From JBAWYM01 sp037143575 (GTDB lineage Bacteria > Patescibacteriota > Gracilibacteria > Peribacterales > Peribacteraceae): a stretch of DNA of 16,072 nucleotides. The DNA lies in the NCBI GenBank assembly GCA_037143575.1, contig JBAWYM010000044.1, forward strand, positions 1 to 16,072. The letters run 5' to 3'. The notes under the pieces are model-generated. The model searched no databases, was not told the DNA's origin, and saw nothing but the letters and a program-made list of their open reading frames with translations. Made by a program: the position numbers and the translations under genes. Below, one piece after another: positions 12,370 through 16,072 of the stretch (position 1 is the first letter of the stretch; every line of letters begins with the position of its first letter).

Positions 12370-13638
12370 CTAAATCCAATTCTTCGGCTCAATCCCCGGA
12401 CACGGGAATGACTGACAGAGCTCCATCACTTCACCGGCGATGCGATCGAGGACCGCTTCGTCCTTGGAGTGCGTCAGGACTTCGTTGATCCAGTCGCCGA
12501 TCTTCACCATTTCGGCTTCCTTCATTCCCCGCGAAGTCACTGCCGGAGTTCCGAGGCGGACACCGGAGGGATTCATCGGAGTTTGCGTATCGAAGGGGAC
12601 GGTATTGGCGTTCGTTTCCAGCCCGGCCCGGTCCAGAGCGCGTGAGGCGTCGCGACCGAGGATGCCTTTGCTCTTGAAGGTTTCCATCAGGATCAGATGG
12701 TTATCCGTTCCTCCGGAGATCAGGCGGATGCCGTGATGGACGAGGCGTTCTGCGAGAACTTTGGCATTGGCGACGATCTGGGCGGCGTAAATTTTGAAAT
12801 CCGGTTGGGCAGCTTCTTCCAGTGCTACAGCGATAGCAGCAGTCTGGTGATCGTGCGGCCCGCCCTGGAGTCCTGGCATGATGGCTTTGTCGATGGCTTG
12901 AGCATATGCAGCTTTACTGAGAATGATAGCGCCGCGGGGACCTCGGAGTGTTTTATGTGAGGTGGTGATGCCGGTATCGGCCATGGGGTACGGGCTCGGG
13001 TGGACACCGCCGATGATGAGTCCGGTAATATGTGAAGTATCTGCATGGAAGAGCGCGCCGACGTCGTCGCAGATTTCCCGGAATTTCGCGAAGTTGATGA
13101 TGCGCGGATAGGCGGTATAGCCGGCGATGATCATCTTCGGTTTCACCTCTTTCGCCAGTTTCCAGATCATATCGTAATTGAGCTGCTCAGTGACCGGATC
13201 GAGCTCGTAGGGGGCGGAGTGGTAGGTCTTTCCCGAGAAGTTCACCTTCCAGCCATGGGTGAGGTGGCCTCCGTGTGGGAGAGTGAGGCCCATGATCACA
13301 TCGTTGTGCTGCAGGACGGCATGGTAGACCGCCATGTTGGCAGGGCTTCCGGAGTAGGCTTGGACGTTGGCATGATCGACACCGAAGATCGCTTTGGCGC
13401 GCTCGATGGCGATATTCTCCACTTGGTCGACGAATTGCTGTCCTTCGTAGTACCGCTTTCCCGGGAATCCTTCGGAGTATTTGTTGGTGAGTACGCTCCC
13501 TGATGCCTCCAGAACCGCTGTGGACACATAGTTCTCCGACGGGATCAGGCGGACTTTATTCCACTCCCTCTTCTCCTCGGCAATGATGAGATCGCGGATG
13601 CGCTTGTCCGTCTTCGCCAGGGCCGGGAGGTATGTCAT
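12370..13638 (-). CDS. glyA: Serine hydroxymethyltransferase
   Basis: 422 residues, the usual length. This PLP enzyme interconverts serine + THF with glycine + 5,10-methylene-THF, the main entry of one-carbon units. Visible: LIPSENY (31-37, with the substrate-contact Glu), YSEGFPGKRYYEG (54-66), SGSPANMAVY (96-105), PLP-lysine motif TTSHKTLRGPRG (225-236, Lys229, the same number as in E. coli) and RLGTPAVTSRGM. The PLP-ring motif normally DMAHVAGL reads DTSHITGL (200-207), keeping Asp200 and His203. Start ATG 13638 agrees with the family N-terminus; no Shine-Dalgarno, the leader being C/T-rich. Downstream of the folate cyclo-ligase on the same strand, fitting a shared one-carbon role. Confidence 0.96.
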   Translation of the reverse strand: MTYLPALAKTDKRIRDLIIAEEKREWNKVRLIPSENYVSTAVLEASGSVLTNKYSEGFPGKRYYEGQQFVDQVENIAIERAKAIFGVDHANVQAYSGSPANMAVYHAVLQHNDVIMGLTLPHGGHLTHGWKVNFSGKTYHSAPYELDPVTEQLNYDMIWKLAKEVKPKMIIAGYTAYPRIINFAKFREICDDVGALFHADTSHITGLIIGGVHPSPYPMADTGITTSHKTLRGPRGAIILSKAAYAQAIDKAIMPGLQGGPHDHQTAAIAVALEEAAQPDFKIYAAQIVANAKVLAERLVHHGIRLISGGTDNHLILMETFKSKGILGRDASRALDRAGLETNANTVPFDTQTPMNPSGVRLGTPAVTSRGMKEAEMVKIGDWINEVLTHSKDEAVLDRIAGEVMELCQSFPCPGIEPKNWI

Positions 13639-13663
13639 GGGGTGAGTGGGGGAAGGGGATGCG

Positions 13664-13672
13664 AGTGTAGCA
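13664..13672 (-). promoter_or_regulatory. Extended -10 (TGCTACACT) of glyA
   Basis: TGCTACACT on the minus strand, third copy in this window, here with 25 nt to the ATG, giving a leader of about 18 nt with no Shine-Dalgarno. The -35 region falls in a heptamer array and has no clear hexamer. Confidence 0.55.
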
Positions 13673-13679
13673 CAGACGA

Positions 13680-13775
13680 AGTTTACTGGTTATTAGTTTA
13701 CTAGTTATTGGTTGTTCTCATTCAGAGCCAAGCGAAGCCAAACCAATAACCAACAACTATCAACTAATAACTTCT
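13680..13775. repeat. Inverted pair of heptamer arrays between glyA and the cyclo-ligase
   Basis: Left array (about 13680-13716): GTTTACT, GGTTATTA, GTTTACTA, GTTATTG, GTTGTT. Right array (about 13740-13775): CCAATAA, CCAACAA, CTATCAA, CTAATAA, CTTCTTG. They are inverted copies around a ~24-nt unique centre. The right array runs into the 3' end of the cyclo-ligase gene and supplies its TGA stop and last residues. Confidence 0.7.
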
Positions 13776-14356
13776 TGTTTATCCGATGCCAAGGAACCTC
13801 TTCCCGTGATCACAGCATCAACATACTGATCATGCTCTTCCATCGGTACTTCCGGCACGATCTGGTGATCGAACGCTACTCCGACGCACTTCGATTCCAC
13901 TCCGGATTTTCGGTGTTCAGTAATCCACCGGTCATACCCACCATTGCCGCGGCCGAGGCGTCCACCATGTGCATCGAAAGCGCGGCCGGGAACGAGGACG
14001 AAGAGCGGCAAGTTTTCCGGAAGTATGGGCGCACTCTTGGGCGGCTCCGGGATTCCGTGGGGTCCCATGATCAATGTTTCGAGGTCGGTTGTCTTCCGAA
14101 ATGTCAGAGCCTTCCCATCGAAGACTGGAAGGTAGAGCGGTTGATTCCTCTGGAGAATCTCTTCGAGAGCCGGACGAATATTGGGTTCTGTTTTCAGCGG
14201 TACAAAGCCACAGATGGCGATGTCTTGCGGGAGGGATTCCACGATGCGACGGGTGATGGAACGGCTCTCGGCGGCCTTCATATGATCTGGTATTTTCTGA
14301 AGGCGCTCGAGGATGGCTTTTCGGAGAGTTGCCTTTTCGACGGAGGGGTGCGTCAT
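13760..14356 (-). CDS. 5-formyltetrahydrofolate cyclo-ligase (MTHFS)
   Basis: 198 residues. It converts 5-formyl-THF + ATP to 5,10-methenyl-THF, returning stored formyl-folate to the active pool and relieving inhibition of GlyA by 5-formyl-THF. The family signature is clear: GPHGIPEPP (98-106) and VPGRAFDAHGGRLGRGNGGYDR (122-143), the latter holding the ATP/Mg-binding Asp and Arg/Gly loop. FVPLKTEPNI (51-60) matches the substrate-binding region. ATG 14356 begins the conserved MTHPSVEKATLRKAIL helix; an upstream in-frame ATG at 14446 would translate heptamer repeats and is rejected. The last residues (about QEVIS) and stop come from a heptamer array. It precedes glyA on the same strand. Symbol (ygfA/fau) left blank as naming varies. 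Confidence 0.93.
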   Translation of the reverse strand: MTHPSVEKATLRKAILERLQKIPDHMKAAESRSITRRIVESLPQDIAICGFVPLKTEPNIRPALEEILQRNQPLYLPVFDGKALTFRKTTDLETLIMGPHGIPEPPKSAPILPENLPLFVLVPGRAFDAHGGRLGRGNGGYDRWITEHRKSGVESKCVGVAFDHQIVPEVPMEEHDQYVDAVITGRGSLASDKQEVIS

Positions 14357-14374
14357 GAATTTCACGGGAAGGAA

Positions 14375-14463
14375 ATTGTTACATTGTTTGATTGTTACAT
14401 TGTTAATTCCGATAATGCTCGAACTCGCTTGCGAACAATGTAACAATTGAACAATGTAACAAT
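14375..14463. repeat. 30-bp inverted repeat built of ATTGTTACATTGTT heptamers
   Basis: Left arm 14375-14404 is two copies of ATTGTTACATTGTT joined by TG; right arm 14434-14463 is the reverse complement with the same joint, 28 of 30 positions pairing, loop 14405-14433. Each 14-mer is a double heptamer. It occupies most of the 125-nt dnaX/cyclo-ligase spacer and ends 18 nt before the cyclo-ligase ATG. Confidence 0.85.
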
Positions 14464-14481
14464 GCAGTCCTCACGGTTCGA

Positions 14482-15981
14482 TTAAAAGATTTCCGCCGCC
14501 GCCTCCGCCAGATTTACGAGGTCTTCCGATGCCACTGTCGATTTTGTGCTGTCTCCGCTCTTCTCCAGGATGCACGAGAGCTTGAGGTGGCGCTTGAATT
14601 TGTTCTGGAGCAATTGCTCGACCGAACGGCTTGCATCCGGGGAGGCGACTTTGTCGCGGTGGAAGGACGACGTGAAGCTCACCGTGATGGTTTCTCCTTC
14701 GATTGTCGTGATCTCACCGTTCTTGAGGGACATTTTTACGGAGGGCGGAGAGGCGTCGGCAATGATCTTCGGCCATGCTGATCGCACGGTTTCCATGGTG
14801 ACATCGGGCGCCTCTATTTCGGCTGTGGACAGAGAAGATTCCTCTGTGGGTGCAGGAGGGGGCGTCTCGGTCGGTGCTTCTGGTGCGGGGTCTTTTTGCT
14901 TTGGCTTCTTCTCTTTGGGCGGTGCTTCTGCGGTTCGGGGGGATGGCGTCTTTGGTGCTTCTTTTCTGGAAGATGTTTCGGAGGGGAGGCAGAGCGTGAG
15001 GAGGGCTGCTTCCAGGACGAGGCCCGGAACCGGAGCGAGACGGACGTCGCGAATCGCTGCCAAAAGGATATCGAGTGTGTGGGTGATTTCGGTGATGGAT
15101 TGCCCAGCGGCGATCGCCGCATGGAGCTGGTCTCGGGTGCGTGCGAGGAGACTTCGGAGGAAGAGATCCAGAGGAAAGCCGCTCCCTTCAAGAGTTTGAA
15201 TAGCTTCAAGAAGGGCAGGAGCATCACCTGTTTCCAATGCGCGAATAATTTCCTCGAGGTGCTCATGTCCGGTGACCCCGATGCGCTGCTCTACCTCTCC
15301 GACCGTGATATGCGGAACCGAGCGCAGCTGATCCAGCAGGGAAATCGCGTCGCGCATGCCGCCTTCCACATGGTGGGCGATCAACCGCAGTGCTTCGCGA
15401 TCGACCGTAATACGCTCAATATCGGCGATGTACTGGAGGCGGCGGATGATGTCATCTTCTCCGATGCGCAGGAAATGGAAACACTGGCAGCGGCTTTGGA
15501 TGGTCGCGGGGACTTTGTGCATTTCCGTCGTCGCGAGAATGAAGTGCGCATAGGCAGGAGGTTCTTCCAGTGTCTTTAGGAGCGCATTGAATGCGCCTTT
15601 GGAGAGCATATGTACTTCGTCGATGATGTAGACCTTGGCGCTAGCGACGACCGGCGAAAATTGAATCTTTTCGATCAAATCGCGGATGTTATCCACGCCG
15701 GTATTACTCGCCGCATCGATCTCGAGCAGATCGACTATGGATCCTTCTTCGATGCCTTTGATGATGCTCTGTTTGAGTACGGGATCGGCGATGCCCCGGC
15801 ACATCAGGTGTTTGGCCAGGATGCGGGCGACGGAGGTTTTGCCGGTTCCGCGACTGCCAACGAAGAGGTAGGCGTGAGAAAACTTCTCCTGTGTCGCCGC
15901 CTGCTCCAACGTCGTCACGATGGCGTCCTGTCCGACGACGTCCGTGAAGGTCTGGGGCCGGTAGGTGCGGTAGAGAGCCAT
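14482..15981 (-). CDS. dnaX: DNA polymerase III subunit gamma/tau
   Basis: 499 residues. DnaX is the clamp-loader AAA+ motor that opens and loads the beta sliding clamp. N-terminal ALYRTYRPQTFTDVVGQ is diagnostic. Walker A GSRGTGKTS (42-50), Walker B YIIDEVHML (118-126), KTLEEPP (136-142), sensor 1 ILATTEMHKVPATIQSRCQCF (148-168) with the SRC arginine finger, and sensor 2 GGMRDAISLLDQL complete the AAA+ core. Domain III follows, then a Pro/Ala/Lys-rich linker (about 325-385) and a small C-terminal domain with a tau-like look. The four-Cys zinc module normally between Walker A and VDLLEIDAAS is missing: only Cys61 remains. No convincing A AAA AAG frameshift site was found. The gene is complete; its start lies 6 nt from a heptamer array, so the promoter is not identifiable. 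Confidence 0.95.
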   Translation of the reverse strand: MALYRTYRPQTFTDVVGQDAIVTTLEQAATQEKFSHAYLFVGSRGTGKTSVARILAKHLMCRGIADPVLKQSIIKGIEEGSIVDLLEIDAASNTGVDNIRDLIEKIQFSPVVASAKVYIIDEVHMLSKGAFNALLKTLEEPPAYAHFILATTEMHKVPATIQSRCQCFHFLRIGEDDIIRRLQYIADIERITVDREALRLIAHHVEGGMRDAISLLDQLRSVPHITVGEVEQRIGVTGHEHLEEIIRALETGDAPALLEAIQTLEGSGFPLDLFLRSLLARTRDQLHAAIAAGQSITEITHTLDILLAAIRDVRLAPVPGLVLEAALLTLCLPSETSSRKEAPKTPSPRTAEAPPKEKKPKQKDPAPEAPTETPPPAPTEESSLSTAEIEAPDVTMETVRSAWPKIIADASPPSVKMSLKNGEITTIEGETITVSFTSSFHRDKVASPDASRSVEQLLQNKFKRHLKLSCILEKSGDSTKSTVASEDLVNLAEAAAEIF

Positions 15982-15987
15982 GACGGA

Positions 15988-16072
15988 GCGGATAGCGATT
16001 AGCGATTAGCGGATAGCTTGTAACTTGTAACTTGTAACTTGTAACTTGTAACTTGTAACTTGTAACTTGTAA
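15988..16072. repeat. Exact heptamer array upstream of dnaX, running off the window
   Basis: Twelve consecutive 7-nt units in one register: GCGGATA, GCGATTA, GCGATTA, GCGGATA, GCTTGTA, then seven ACTTGTA and a final A (equivalently eight perfect CTTGTAA units, 16017-16072). The register is kept across the change of unit sequence. The array starts 6 nt upstream of the dnaX ATG and continues to the window edge. Confidence 0.9.

Noticed and set aside
14888..14902. dnaX programmed frameshift site
   Set aside because: The A-run reads CAA AAA GAC in frame, not the slippery A AAA AAG heptamer, and no downstream stem was evident.
14896..16002. Plus-strand frames opposite dnaX (14896-15579, 15610-16002)
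   Set aside because: Shadows of the well-supported dnaX frame, with no motifs of their own.
15988..16072. CRISPR array
   Set aside because: Units are contiguous 7-mers with no spacers and no cas genes nearby.

Overview
The window looks like a piece of a Candidate Phyla Radiation chromosome, most likely Peregrinibacteria/Peribacteria-like. This is inferred from gene content (a VirD4/HerA-like ATPase with a long coiled-coil tail, a stand-alone short HrcA, a membrane-anchored DeoR sensor, a compact DnaX) and from the lack of Shine-Dalgarno sequences. No marker gene was searched. UGA is a stop (T4SS ATPase, M23 peptidase, FTHF cyclo-ligase), so the UGA=Gly code of Gracilibacteria/Absconditabacteria does not apply. 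Genes are moderately GC-rich; intergenic DNA is repeat-laden and sometimes AT-rich.

Layout. A HAD phosphatase (104-760, -) diverges from a membrane/DeoR-sensor fusion (1126-2616, +). Between them is a hairpin-rich repeat block. The plus strand continues with ribosomal protein L31 (2965-3177), an unrecognised lower-GC ORF framed by inverted heptamer arrays (3286-3960), a short HrcA repressor with a perfect CIRCE operator over its own promoter (3958-4706), and a large T4SS-type ATPase (4861-7554). Next come a spacer with two diverged copies of a roughly 110-bp structured repeat (7711-7980), a PurN-like formyltransferase (8012-8953) and an overlapping M23 peptidase (8928-9590). A 1.29-kb stretch without a gene follows (9591-10878). 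It holds a 30-bp perfect palindrome and what I read as a ~0.73-kb orphan structured RNA on the minus strand with its own promoter and terminator. From 10879 to 15981 all genes are on the minus strand, in transcription order dnaX, 5-formyl-THF cyclo-ligase, glyA and an MscS-type channel.

Functional themes. GlyA, the 5-FTHF cyclo-ligase and the formyltransferase all handle one-carbon folate chemistry. HrcA/CIRCE is a heat-shock regulatory unit controlling at least itself. Several genes share a promoter style: a -10 or extended -10 (TGCTACACT, TGCTATAAT, TATAGT) only 6-9 nt upstream of the ATG, sometimes with a TTGTNC -35 at 16 nt. This implies leaderless or nearly leaderless mRNAs. Many spacers carry degenerate 7-bp tandem arrays, often as inverted pairs, similar in style to cyanobacterial short tandemly repeated heptamers; several run into the ends of genes and supply their stop codons.

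Most promising for follow-up: the orphan structured RNA (about 9797-10528), the membrane-DeoR fusion, the heptamer array family, and the paired structured repeat upstream of the formyltransferase.
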